Shown piece after piece: positions 40,631 to 50,113 of a stretch of 64,000 nt of DNA. Origin of the DNA: Aphodosoma sp045658305 (GTDB taxonomy: Bacteria > Bacteroidota > Bacteroidia > Bacteroidales > Paludibacteraceae). The stretch spans positions 1-64,000 of the forward strand of contig JAZOUT010000117.1 of the NCBI GenBank assembly GCA_045658305.1, in the 5' to 3' direction. Both the position numbers and the translations under genes were made by a program. The notes beneath the pieces were generated by a model that saw only the letters and a list, made by a program, of their open reading frames with translations, had not been told where the DNA came from and ran no database searches. Within the stretch, counting starts at the first letter, position 1; each line of letters opens with the position of its first letter.

Positions 40631-41461
40631 TTACTTACTGGTAATTATATTTTTAACCCATTCCATTGCTTGTTCATTAGGCTCAAATACAAACTCTTGA
40701 CCTTTACAAACGGAATAAAAATCATTACCTTTCCAAGCATTTTTATGATAAGATATTTCTATATCTTTAAAAAACAAAGGCATATCCCAAACTCGTCTTG
40801 ACATACCTTGTTTAGTCAAAACACGTTTTTTGTCATATCTAAACATTCCACCTCCCTTATATTCTGGAGCAAATGTCAAATTATCTGTTGCTACGAAAAT
40901 AGCATTTTGCCCTCTTTCCCAACGGAATTTTTTATCATGAGGATGAGCTGCTTTAAGGAAATGAGGTACAAATTTCTCATCTTTAACAACTTTATCTATT
41001 TGCAAATATCCAAACATAACATGCAAATCTGGCGCATTTGGTACATATCTCAATTTTCCGTTATAATACTCTGTTTGCTTAAACCAACCAAAAAACAAAA
41101 ATAAATCACCTTCATCTACATTGTTATTATACAAATGACCAAGAGGCGACATTGCTTGCCCAAAAGCAGGTTTCCAACCTTCTTTTCTCTGTATACAAAC
41201 AATATCCAAATCAGGATCTAAATGGCATCCGTCAGTTGGCTTAATTGCCGATTTAGGACACAATTGTTTAATTATATCGTAATAACTAACTCCATTATGT
41301 TTTAATGTTTCAAATGTATTTTCTATATCATTTTTATCTGGTATTGGAAATACTAATAAAGTTCCGTCAGGCAAAATAGGATTTGGAATACATCCATTTT
41401 GTGAATCAAAACCTTTACGACTAATAACAATATGTTTTGGTTTTTTAATTTGCTTTTCCAT
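40631..41461 (-). CDS. Nmad3-like nucleotide-modification-associated protein
   Basis: A 276-residue protein from the ATG at 41,459-41,461; the frame is open ten codons more. The start IVISRKGFDSQNGCIPNPIL then PDGTLLVFPIPDK, followed by HLDPDLDI, matches the Nmad3 family, linked by context to modified DNA bases or nucleotide handling in phages and accessory islands. It stands first in a three-gene unit with the RadC-like genes. The function of the unit is unknown; defence or nucleotide salvage are options. Confidence 0.7.
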   Translation of the reverse strand: MEKQIKKPKHIVISRKGFDSQNGCIPNPILPDGTLLVFPIPDKNDIENTFETLKHNGVSYYDIIKQLCPKSAIKPTDGCHLDPDLDIVCIQRKEGWKPAFGQAMSPLGHLYNNNVDEGDLFLFFGWFKQTEYYNGKLRYVPNAPDLHVMFGYLQIDKVVKDEKFVPHFLKAAHPHDKKFRWERGQNAIFVATDNLTFAPEYKGGGMFRYDKKRVLTKQGMSRRVWDMPLFFKDIEISYHKNAWKGNDFYSVCKGQEFVFEPNEQAMEWVKNIITSK

Positions 41462-41584
41462 TTTATATTCCCTAATTCGTGTCGGGCACAACTTCTATAA
41501 ATAAACATTAGTGAATTCGAGTGCAAAATTACAACCTCATTTTGACAACTTTTGACAAAAATAAAATATTTTCAAAAAAAGCAC

Positions 41585-41881
41585 AAAAAAAGCGAGAACT
41601 TAACTTTCTCGCTATGATTAGGTATTTGGCGTGACCTTGTATGTACGAATAAGTTAAGCCCACGCATTTATATGTGCAATGGGCATTCTTGAACTTATTC
41701 CTTCACATACTTAAAATCGCCAAATTTCAATCATAGAAGAAATGAGCAAAAATGCTATACTTTATAACCCGAGAACGCTACTCGGAGGAGCCACTATTTC
41801 AATACCCATCAGGCATACTCTCTCGCCACATAAGACACTCAACCCGAGCATCCCTACAACAAAAGGCGCAACCCCTATATG
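41585..41881 (-). ncRNA. Candidate structured ncRNA, 6S-like rod plus 5' domain
   Basis: A minus-strand transcript of about 300 nt bounded by a promoter (41,888-41,918) and a terminator (AGCGAGAA / TTCTCGCT, 41,591-41,613, then T7). The 3' part folds as a rod over 41,614-41,734: ATGATT/AATCAT, TTTGGCG/CGCCAAA, GTATGT/ACATAC, GAATAAGTT/AACTTATTC and GCCCA/TGGGC, separated by internal loops. The 5' part has a CCGAG/CTCGG hairpin. A 6S-type RNA is one possibility because of the rod, but the ends do not close as in classical 6S. It lies upstream of the Nmad3-like gene. Confidence 0.6.
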
Positions 41882-41887
41882 TCTCCG

Positions 41888-41918
41888 CAAAGGTAAAAAT
41901 TATTTTTCAAACACACAA
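41888..41918 (-). promoter_or_regulatory. Promoter of the candidate ncRNA
   Basis: Minus-strand TTG (41,916-41,918), a 20-bp spacer and TACCTTTG (41,888-41,895). A full consensus match with no protein start near it. Confidence 0.75.
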
Positions 41919-42393
41919 CAATTTCAAATAAAAAATCTTTCCCTAAATCTTGATTCTTCGTCAATTTAGTTTAAACCCATTATTTCAATATCCCCTTTAT
42001 CCTAAAAAAAATCCACTAAAATATAGCTAACGCACCATATTCTCCCCCTGCCTTAGGGGGAGTGTCCGTAGGACGAGGGGGTTAAAAAAGATAATAAACG
42101 ACATCATTCAACTAAATTAACGAAGAACCTAAACCTTTCCCATACTACAACATACTATAAATATATGATAAATATACTATAAATATAGGATAAACATACT
42201 ATAAATATACTATAAAGCAATGCTCACCATCACCAAAAAAAACACCCACTCCCCATCTTTCACAATCCAACTTTTTTTCGTAATTTTGCATTTCCAAAAT
42301 AAATCTAATTTGCCCAATTAGGCTCATTAGTCTAATCTAATAATAATCAAATAATTGTGCATTATGCATTATGCATTATGCATTGAATAAATT
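41919..42393. other. Gene-free spacer upstream of prfC
   Basis: No gene. It holds a hairpin-forming element (42,043-42,085: CTCCCCCTGCCTTAGGGGGAG then GTCCGTAGGACGAGGGGGTT) of a kind common between Bacteroidetes genes, A/T-rich near-repeats of ATACTATAAAT (42,165-42,220), a TAATTTTG -7 box at 42,281-42,288 for prfC, and five tandem TGCATTA-type units at about 42,357-42,385. Confidence 0.6.
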
Positions 42394-43965
42394 ATGTACG
42401 AAAACGAAATTAACCGCCGACGCACCTTTGCGATTATCTCTCACCCCGATGCTGGTAAGACAACTCTCACCGAAAAACTCCTCCTCTTCGGTGGTGCTAT
42501 CCACGTAGCTGGTGCCGTAAAATCAAATAAAATCAAGAAAACTGCTACTTCCGACTGGATGGAAATCGAGAAACAACGTGGTATCTCGGTTGCTACTTCG
42601 GTGATGGGATTCGAATATCGCGACTTCAAAATCAATATCCTCGACACCCCTGGTCACCAAGACTTTGCCGAAGATACTTTCCGTACACTCACTGCCGTGG
42701 ATAGCGTTATCATCGTGGTCGACTCTGCCAAAGGTGTCGAAGCACAAACTCGCAAACTCATGCAAGTCTGCACAATGCGCAAAACGCCAGTGATGATTTT
42801 CGTCAACAAGATGGACCGCGAAGGTAAAAATCCGTTCGACCTCCTCGACGAACTCGAAGCCGAACTCGGCATCAAGGTGCGCCCTCTCTCTTGGCCTATC
42901 AACTCAGGCATCAAATTCAAGGGCGTTTACAACATATATCAAGACATACTCAATCTCTACACACCTAATAAACAAAAGGTTTCTGAAACTATCGCCGTTG
43001 ACATTCACTCTGCCGACTTCGACAATATGGTGGGTGAAGACGATGCAGAACAACTCCGCAACGACATCGAACTCATCGATGGTGTCTATGACCCATTCGA
43101 TGTAAAGGACTATCTCGCTGCCGACGTAGCTCCTGTATTCTTCGGTTCTGCCCTCAACACCTTCGGTGTGAAAGAGCTTCTCGACTGCTTCGTGGATATC
43201 GCACCAGCACCACTACCAGTCGATGCTGTCGAACGTACAGTTGACCCACACGAAGAACCATTCACTGGCTTTGTGTTTAAAATCCATGCCAATATGGACC
43301 CTAACCACCGCTCGTGTATCGCCTTCGTGAAAATCTGTTCGGGTAAATTCGAGCGTAACGTCAACTACAAACACATGCGCCTCGGCAAGCAGTTCCGCTT
43401 CTCAGCCCCTACAGCCTTCATGGCTCAGAAAAAAGAGACTGTCGACGAAGCCTTTGCAGGCGACATTATCGGTCTCCCAGATACAGGCAACTTCAAAATT
43501 GGCGACACACTCACTTCAGGCGAAAATCTCCACTTCAAAGGCCTTCCAAGCTTCTCACCAGAGATGTTCAAATATATCGAGAATGCCGACCCAATGAAGA
43601 CAAAACAACTTCAAAAAGGTATCGACCAACTCATGGGCGAAGGTGTGGCACAAGTGTTTACCCACCAAAACAACAACCGCAAAATCATTGGTACTGTAGG
43701 CCAACTCCAATTCGAAGTAATCGAATACCGCCTCCTCCACGAATATGGCGCACAATGCCGTTGGGAACCAATGTCACTCTTCAAAGCATGTTGGATTGAA
43801 TCAGATGACCCAGCCGAACTCGAAAACTTCAAACGTCGCAAATTCCAATACATGGCAGTCGACAAAGATGGCCGCGACGTATTCCTCGCAGAAAGTGGTT
43901 ATCTGCTCCAAATGGCACAATCAGACTTCCCAAAAATCCGCTTCCACTTTACATCCGAGTTCTAA
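42394..43965 (+). CDS. prfC: Peptide chain release factor 3
   Basis: A 523-residue translational GTPase that recycles RF1 and RF2 from the ribosome. P-loop ISHPDAGKTTLTEKLLLFGG, the G2/G3 region ISVATSVMGFEY and NILDTPGHQDF, and G4 MIFVNKMDREG are all present, with the RF3-specific C-terminal half. The length is normal. It is convergent with the amidase gene across a bidirectional terminator. Confidence 0.96.
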   Translation: MYENEINRRRTFAIISHPDAGKTTLTEKLLLFGGAIHVAGAVKSNKIKKTATSDWMEIEKQRGISVATSVMGFEYRDFKINILDTPGHQDFAEDTFRTLTAVDSVIIVVDSAKGVEAQTRKLMQVCTMRKTPVMIFVNKMDREGKNPFDLLDELEAELGIKVRPLSWPINSGIKFKGVYNIYQDILNLYTPNKQKVSETIAVDIHSADFDNMVGEDDAEQLRNDIELIDGVYDPFDVKDYLAADVAPVFFGSALNTFGVKELLDCFVDIAPAPLPVDAVERTVDPHEEPFTGFVFKIHANMDPNHRSCIAFVKICSGKFERNVNYKHMRLGKQFRFSAPTAFMAQKKETVDEAFAGDIIGLPDTGNFKIGDTLTSGENLHFKGLPSFSPEMFKYIENADPMKTKQLQKGIDQLMGEGVAQVFTHQNNNRKIIGTVGQLQFEVIEYRLLHEYGAQCRWEPMSLFKACWIESDDPAELENFKRRKFQYMAVDKDGRDVFLAESGYLLQMAQSDFPKIRFHFTSEF

Positions 43966-43996
43966 AAACAGACCTACCAACCCTCCAAAATCAGTT

Positions 43997-44018
43997 GCGG
44001 TTTGCTTGAGGGTTGCTG
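43997..44018. repeat. Dispersed intergenic repeat, copy 2
   Basis: GCGGTTTGCTTGAGGGTTGC plus TG, the same family as the copies at 25,830, 50,058 and 62,540. Three TTCGCAA units follow at 44,050-44,075. Confidence 0.6.
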
Positions 44019-44091
44019 TCGATATAGACCCCAAAATGCACATGGGCGACTTCGCAACTTCGCAAGTTCGCAACATCAATAACCAAAAATA

Positions 44092-44128
44092 AAAATAGGC
44101 TGCATCAAGTGTTGGTGCAGCCTATTTT
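44092..44128. terminator. Bidirectional terminator between prfC and the amidase gene
   Basis: Perfect 13-bp stem AAAATAGGCTGCA / TGCAGCCTATTTT, 11-nt loop, flanked by A and T tracts in both directions. Confidence 0.85.
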
Positions 44129-44147
44129 ACTATTGAATAACAACCAC

Positions 44148-46670
44148 TTACTCTTTCACAAATTTAAGCGATTGAGTGCCATTTGCTGTTGTAATATTTA
44201 CCACATACACACCAGCAGTAAGGTTATAAGTATCAATTTGACGAATCAAATTATTTTTCGATGCGCTATTTGCAGGAATTGCAGTAATCATACGACCATC
44301 AACTGAATAAACCTCAATAGAAGCATTCTCAGGAGCATCTACATAAATAAATTCTGTTGCAGGATTAGGCCAAACTTTCACACCATCACCAACTACTTGC
44401 TCTACATTGATAGGCACATTACCAAAATAAATATTCTCTATAAATATTTCACCCTCAAAGACATTAGCAGGATGACCTGTCTTTTCAATAGCAATAGCCG
44501 ACAAATACCATCTTTTACCATCTGTAGGAAGTCCCTCCACTTTAACATTGTAAACATACCAGTTAATATTATTCAAAGTTAATAAATCAACATAAATTGA
44601 ATCTGTTGCGTCCTCATTGACATACTTCAATTGCAAATTATTATGACTAAAATCTCCTTTCAAAGGCATAGCCAATTCCATACTATTTTTAACTGCAATA
44701 GGAGAAATCAACGAATATTCAACAATAGCCTCGTTCTCATCGAACGCATAAGTCAATTTATTAGATTTCACAAACAAATATTCTCTATTTTTATTTGTTA
44801 CTGAGACTTTAGCCGATTCCACTCCAACACTTTGTTCTTCATCATAAACAAAAGCAACAACAGAACAATTCAAAGCTTTCTCCAATACAGGCTCAGTAAA
44901 TTGAATTGGAATGAATGGTATCTCACGCTTTTCTCTAATAGTAATTCCCTCTTGATTTTGCACATACTCATCTATTACTAACCTATACATCTCTCCACTT
45001 TTGAGATCTTCAGACATATCAAATCTATACGACCCATAATCACCTGCTTTATTCCATTGTTGGGTACGAGGGGTTTTATCTAAAACAGAGCCCTGTGCAT
45101 CAACAACATAAATACGATCCGCGCACTCCAAACTATTTAACTTTGTATCAAACATCAACAAAAACGAAGGTCTAATAGTAGTTTTTCCATCTACTACTGG
45201 CGAAGTCGCTAAAATATTAAGCCTATCATACGATTTGGTCAAAAATTGAGAGACATACTCTTGTTGCAATGTGTTGGTATATAAAGTATCAGGATGTGCT
45301 GCAGTAGTTGCAATACGCACAGTGTAAAGAGTATTACCCTTAAACGGATGTGTTGGAGTAAACACCAAACGCCGTCCATAATTTTCCCATACAAAAATAC
45401 CTTCGATAGCTGGCTCAATCGAAACTGCTGCCTCTGTCACCTCTTGATTCATACTCCAATTCCAATCAATAACAATAGATGTAGCACAATCAATAGAATC
45501 GGTCACATTATTTACTGGCGAAAAAGCAATAACCTCTGGCGGTGTAGTACGTATTGCTAACAAATCAAATGTCACATACGTTGTTACATCGGCGATTACT
45601 TTAACCTCTTGCTTACTTACATGATACCCTTCTTTCGAAATCTCAACCTCATAATCCCCAGGTTGCAAGTTACTAAACAACCAAAAACCATTAAAATATT
45701 CATCAGTTTTATAGCGTCGAATAGTATCTCCATTTTGAATCAATTTAACATCAGTACCATTAAGAGGCATAAAAGCATCACGTGTTCCTCGGCAATAATA
45801 TTTTGAATATCCCCCGTTTTCAACTGATTTAAATGCCTCAGCATTTGCTATTGATATAAATTTATCACGCACATCACCAGCTATATTGCCAGTTTTCAAA
45901 GTACGCCCTTTATAATAATGCACAAACGCATGTAAAAAATGCCAAGCCTCTAACCAACGATATTCGTGATTCATAAGGCGATATGTTTCTGGAGCATAAT
46001 CATGCATACGACCTTCGGAAATCACACCAGGAGTAGTTAAATCTCGAAGCACACCATAACCATTACTCCAACCCATAACATCACGAGCAAAAGTTTTATC
46101 TCCACGAAGTTGCATAGCATTAGTCCATGGCACAAGAGTTAAAGAACGAATATTATCACCAATCATCTTACTCACCTCTCGTCCTTCAGCATTATTTACC
46201 TCTGTTACTACATGCTTATAACCTCCAAGATTATCTCCAGGATCAACTCCCGAATACAACATCAAAGGATAGTTAGATGGATTACCTGCATTTGAGTGTA
46301 TAGAAAGCATGAAATTAGATTGAAAAGCATTACTTTCTGCCACTATTTCAGATAAATTTCTATCATCTTCCGTACGATTCAAAGTGCGAGAAATCATAAA
46401 TTCCCAACCATCTTCGCCTGGAATTTTATTAAGAGAATCTAACATTGAATACAAAATAAGCCCTTTATCAAGATTACTTGACGACTCCCAAAATGCTAAT
46501 GTATCAAGATTAGAAGTTACTTTCCCGTATGGAGGAAGAGGTTGATAACGGTCGTCACTATCCCACCCTCCATGGCCAGGATTGATATAAATCTTAGTTA
46601 TCCCTTGTGCAGATACTGCAGATGCCACAAAAACAAAAACTAAAACGAAAGTAAATAAAAGCTTCTTCAT
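44148..46670 (-). CDS. N-acetylmuramoyl-L-alanine amidase with type IX sorting domain
   Basis: An 840-residue secreted protein: signal peptide, an Amidase_3-type catalytic domain (ITKIYINPGHGGWDSDD at the start; NFMLSIHSNAGNP and GVISEGRMHD for further zinc/active-site residues), a carboxypeptidase-like regulatory domain (about 300-380), an Ig-like domain, and a C-terminal sorting domain (VKVWPNPATEFIYVDAPENA ... YNLTAGVYVVNI). The enzyme class cuts the amide bond between MurNAc and the stem peptide. Surface display through type IX secretion is expected. Its position near the MurQ/kinase genes suggests peptidoglycan use. Confidence 0.85.
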   Translation of the reverse strand: MKKLLFTFVLVFVFVASAVSAQGITKIYINPGHGGWDSDDRYQPLPPYGKVTSNLDTLAFWESSSNLDKGLILYSMLDSLNKIPGEDGWEFMISRTLNRTEDDRNLSEIVAESNAFQSNFMLSIHSNAGNPSNYPLMLYSGVDPGDNLGGYKHVVTEVNNAEGREVSKMIGDNIRSLTLVPWTNAMQLRGDKTFARDVMGWSNGYGVLRDLTTPGVISEGRMHDYAPETYRLMNHEYRWLEAWHFLHAFVHYYKGRTLKTGNIAGDVRDKFISIANAEAFKSVENGGYSKYYCRGTRDAFMPLNGTDVKLIQNGDTIRRYKTDEYFNGFWLFSNLQPGDYEVEISKEGYHVSKQEVKVIADVTTYVTFDLLAIRTTPPEVIAFSPVNNVTDSIDCATSIVIDWNWSMNQEVTEAAVSIEPAIEGIFVWENYGRRLVFTPTHPFKGNTLYTVRIATTAAHPDTLYTNTLQQEYVSQFLTKSYDRLNILATSPVVDGKTTIRPSFLLMFDTKLNSLECADRIYVVDAQGSVLDKTPRTQQWNKAGDYGSYRFDMSEDLKSGEMYRLVIDEYVQNQEGITIREKREIPFIPIQFTEPVLEKALNCSVVAFVYDEEQSVGVESAKVSVTNKNREYLFVKSNKLTYAFDENEAIVEYSLISPIAVKNSMELAMPLKGDFSHNNLQLKYVNEDATDSIYVDLLTLNNINWYVYNVKVEGLPTDGKRWYLSAIAIEKTGHPANVFEGEIFIENIYFGNVPINVEQVVGDGVKVWPNPATEFIYVDAPENASIEVYSVDGRMITAIPANSASKNNLIRQIDTYNLTAGVYVVNITTANGTQSLKFVKE

Positions 46671-46690
46671 AAAACAAATTATTTTGTAAA

Positions 46691-47275
46691 CTATTTAATT
46701 CTCAATTTTATAGTATGCTTAATATTATCTAATGTAAAATACTCCACATACGGTCTATCAGCACATGGATATAGTGCTATATCTTCTTCTGTCTCAATCA
46801 ATATTCTCTCCCCTGTCTTAATGTCAACAACCACAAGTTCTGATTTAATAAACTCAACCCCATTATCTTCATCTATCATCCCAACAATATATCTATTATC
46901 CCACCAACTAACTGCATGTACATCACGCCCTAAATTATATTTCACCACTCCTTTCAAATCACAAACAAAAACGCCTTGATCCGAAGCATTAAACAATAAC
47001 ATTTTACTATTAGGAGATAACTCTGCCCAAATATAAAGTGAATTTCTATCTATATTTATAGGATCAATCTGCGCTAAAATTTTACCATTTCGTTTTACTT
47101 CAAAATATTTCAAATGATTAAATACCTCTAACTTTCCATGTTTCATTTTTCGCTCACACGCCTGAGATATATTACCACTATATGGTTCTGATGTCTTTTT
47201 TAGCACCTCTACTCTTTGCGCAGACAGACATAGAACAATACAAAAAAACAAAATCAAAACATATATATATCTCAT
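46691..47275 (-). CDS. Secreted hypothetical protein
   Basis: A 194-residue protein with a signal peptide (MRYIYVLILFFCIVLCLSAQ) and beta-rich repeats (YIWAELSPNSKMLLFNASDQ, then GVFVCDLKG, SELVVVDIKTGERIL) reminiscent of a TolB-like propeller with too few blades for a full ring. It is 20 bp upstream of the amidase gene in the same direction and probably is cotranscribed. Function unknown. Confidence 0.55.
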   Translation of the reverse strand: MRYIYVLILFFCIVLCLSAQRVEVLKKTSEPYSGNISQACERKMKHGKLEVFNHLKYFEVKRNGKILAQIDPINIDRNSLYIWAELSPNSKMLLFNASDQGVFVCDLKGVVKYNLGRDVHAVSWWDNRYIVGMIDEDNGVEFIKSELVVVDIKTGERILIETEEDIALYPCADRPYVEYFTLDNIKHTIKLRIK

Positions 47276-47315
47276 AATGTAAGAGTAATAATTTATAATC
47301 TCTAAAGTTATAAAT

Positions 47316-47345
47316 AAAGGGAAGGTGGAAATCCACCCACCCTTT
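47316..47345 (-). terminator. Terminator after the 47,372 gene
   Basis: Stem AAAGGG..GGTGG / CCACC..CCCTTT with one internal mismatch pair, followed by an A/T-rich minus-strand stretch (ATTTATAA). Moderate strength. Confidence 0.55.
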
Positions 47346-47371
47346 ATGTAGAAGGTTAATAAATAGATTTA

Positions 47372-49918
47372 TTATTTAACCATTACCTTAGCAACGCCTT
47401 CAGCAGTACGAACAATGTAAGCACCAGCTTCGAGGTTACCATTAAGTGTTGTTACATTTTGACCTGTTACTGTAAAGATTGCTTCAATGTCAGCATCAGC
47501 AACGATTGTGCTATTTTCTACCCAAATATTAAAGTTCAAAGTAACATTTTCTACTGCATCATCTATTGCTTCTTCAATTGTCATAGTATATGAACCATAA
47601 CCATTTTCACAAGTATATACATAGATATCAACAGCTGTACCATCTTCGTTTGGACGAGCAAAAGATGTTGCTGTACGTTGAGGGTTAGACATGTTACCCA
47701 TACCAGCCATTGGGAATTCCCACAATTGTGTCATATCTTTAAATGCGCGATCTTCGTCAGCAAATTTATACATAACAAATGTTGAAGGAGCAGTACCATT
47801 ACCAACTGTGTTATCACCAGCAATAATGAGATAATATTCGCCATTAACTTCGAATTCAGTTACACCATTATGACCTGTAGCACGAGAAACTCCTTTATTA
47901 CCAATTGTAAAATCAACAGCTTCGTGATCTTCATCGAATGCATCAGCTAAACCACCATCTGGGTCGAACAACATTGGATATGTGCTGAAACCATCTACAT
48001 AGAAATAGCCATCTTCGATAGGACAAATTACAGGAGCAGTACCTAAGTTATCAGCTTCTTCACCGAAAGCTAATTTCAAGATATGAGATTTACCATCCCA
48101 TTTACCATCTTTAATATCCCAATAAAGTGCATGTTTACCAATTGTAACAGCATTAGCAGCATCACTTTTTGAAACAGCCGACATAATAGTAGCATCACCA
48201 TTGATGTCGCCATAAACACCAATACGGTCTAAACGGATTTTTTTATAGACTGAATCAGGGAATTGTGTGCTCAACAAGTTAATAGAGTCAGTAAGGTCGA
48301 TGATAAGTTTACCAGCACCTGTTTTAAGATCTACATTCCAAATTTGGAAAGGACCACTTGTTGTTGGGAGGTTAGATGTAATAGCATTGCCAGCGTTATC
48401 GAGTTTGAGGTCAGCGTATGGGCCAAACAACCAGTTGCCATTTTCATCTTTAAAGATAGAATCTGCAAACAATACAGGAGCAAGCATTTTACCTGTTTTA
48501 GCCTCTACGCGAACAAGTTTAGGTTGTTCGGTTGGAGTGTTGTTGTTACGATAAGCAAAATAAAGGATACCATCTTTTTCTACTACAGAACGAGTGCCTT
48601 CACCAACAGGGTTTGGACGGTTGTCGTTCCAGTTTTCAAGATTTACAGAATACATCCAATTACTTACCAATGCATGTTTGTAACCGTCAACTTTCACAGC
48701 AGGATATTCGAATGGGTCTTTGGCAGCAAGAGCAGCAGGAGCAATCCACGCCTCTTTACCGCGTAGTTGAAGAGTTGTTTCATTGATAGAAAGAACGGCT
48801 TTCAACGAGATTTTAGTATCTACAGGATATTTATCTTCTGTAACATCAGCCCAATTGTAAAGAGCGATTTCGTTGAAACCATCAGTAATGTATGGAATTT
48901 TAGCATCGCCGTTAGCTTCATATTTAGAGATAAGCATACCTTCCAAACGAACTAACTCGTTGAGATATGCATCTGCACCTGCGAGGATAGTAGTAAGAAG
49001 AAGAGTTTGTTCTTTCACAGCTTTACCTTCTTCTGTAAGTACTACAGAATCGAGAGCTAATGCAGGTGAACCTGTAGATGTAACTTTTTCACCAGCAAGT
49101 GTAACCAAATCACCCTCTTGCAAATCGTTTTCGCCATAACAAAGAATACCAGCTGATGCATCTTGAATCCAGAAGTTTTCACCATCAACAAATGTAACAG
49201 TACCTTGAACTTTTGTAGCAGTAGCATCTTCCATGGCGATAACTTCAGCAACTGTAGGGATATATTCACCAAATTTTGCATAAAGAGTAATGTCTTTAGC
49301 TTCAGTCAAAGTAGTTACTTTTTCACCAGAGAAATCAGCTTCTTTATACCAACCCAAGAAAGATTCACCTTCCATATATGGAATAGGAAGAACAACAGTT
49401 TCGCCCTCAAAGATTGAATCTGGACCGCAGAAACCATGTTTCCATGTTGGTTGGAAAGCTGCAAGTTGACCATCAATAGAAAAGTCTGCCGATTTTGGAT
49501 ATTTATCCCATTTAATATCAACAAAAAATGCTCCAACTGCATACCTCCATGCTGCTCCTGTACAAGTATTATCCAAAGCAGTAGCTGCAACACCACCTGC
49601 TATTTGAGCATCAGTTACAGTTTGCATATAAACTTTCAACCAATTCCATTTTGCAGAATCGTTAAGCATTGCTGTACACGTTGTTAAGTGTGTACAAATG
49701 TTTGGTGTACTTAGTGGATCTAGTTGTTGTTTGTAATAATCCAAAGTTTCATGTCCTGTTGAGCCATTATCTTTCATAAAAGCATCAAACATTTCACCTT
49801 TGTTTTTCCAACCATAATCGTTGGTAACACCTCCGTTAAGCTCATAAGTAATTTTACCTTGAGCGAAAGTTACGAGACTAATAGCCAATGCGGCTACTAA
49901 AAGTGTAAACTTTTTCAT
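47372..49918 (-). CDS. Large secreted protein with InlB B-type repeat and sorting domain
   Basis: An 848-residue protein: signal peptide, an InlB B-repeat-like stretch (GWYKEADFSGEKVTTLTEAK followed by ITLYAKFGEY, near 190-220), an OB/nucleic-acid-like domain (VQGTVTFVDGENFWIQD, 235-330), then a DUF4623-like region (about 410-800) and a short C-terminal beta domain ending in AGAYIVRTAEGVAKVMVK, a type IX-like end. Likely anchored at the surface. Substrate not known; it sits in the secreted-protein cluster. Confidence 0.65.
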   Translation of the reverse strand: MKKFTLLVAALAISLVTFAQGKITYELNGGVTNDYGWKNKGEMFDAFMKDNGSTGHETLDYYKQQLDPLSTPNICTHLTTCTAMLNDSAKWNWLKVYMQTVTDAQIAGGVAATALDNTCTGAAWRYAVGAFFVDIKWDKYPKSADFSIDGQLAAFQPTWKHGFCGPDSIFEGETVVLPIPYMEGESFLGWYKEADFSGEKVTTLTEAKDITLYAKFGEYIPTVAEVIAMEDATATKVQGTVTFVDGENFWIQDASAGILCYGENDLQEGDLVTLAGEKVTSTGSPALALDSVVLTEEGKAVKEQTLLLTTILAGADAYLNELVRLEGMLISKYEANGDAKIPYITDGFNEIALYNWADVTEDKYPVDTKISLKAVLSINETTLQLRGKEAWIAPAALAAKDPFEYPAVKVDGYKHALVSNWMYSVNLENWNDNRPNPVGEGTRSVVEKDGILYFAYRNNNTPTEQPKLVRVEAKTGKMLAPVLFADSIFKDENGNWLFGPYADLKLDNAGNAITSNLPTTSGPFQIWNVDLKTGAGKLIIDLTDSINLLSTQFPDSVYKKIRLDRIGVYGDINGDATIMSAVSKSDAANAVTIGKHALYWDIKDGKWDGKSHILKLAFGEEADNLGTAPVICPIEDGYFYVDGFSTYPMLFDPDGGLADAFDEDHEAVDFTIGNKGVSRATGHNGVTEFEVNGEYYLIIAGDNTVGNGTAPSTFVMYKFADEDRAFKDMTQLWEFPMAGMGNMSNPQRTATSFARPNEDGTAVDIYVYTCENGYGSYTMTIEEAIDDAVENVTLNFNIWVENSTIVADADIEAIFTVTGQNVTTLNGNLEAGAYIVRTAEGVAKVMVK

Positions 49919-50057
49919 AGTTAATAAAAATTTAAGAAATTAATAGTTTGTGTCTCTTTGTCGTCGTAAGCTCGTACGTCATGAATTCGACACGTTAATA
50001 AAAAATATAAAAAATTGATTTTTTCTAAAAAAGTGGGTTTAAGCGACACGCAAAAAT

Positions 50058-50100
50058 GGCGGTTTTCTTGCTTGCAGTATGCTTGAAGGTTGCTGTTGGG
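50058..50100. repeat. Dispersed intergenic repeat, copy 3
   Basis: GGCGGTTTTCTTGCTTGCAG then TATGCTTGAAGGTTGCTG, in the leader between two secreted-protein genes. The inner part GCTTGCAGTATGCT is shared with copy 4. Confidence 0.6.
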
Positions 50101-50113
50101 TAGGGATTCGATT

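Noticed and set aside
41742..41969. 75-residue plus-strand open frame
   Set aside because: Lies across the candidate ncRNA and its promoter, with no family features.
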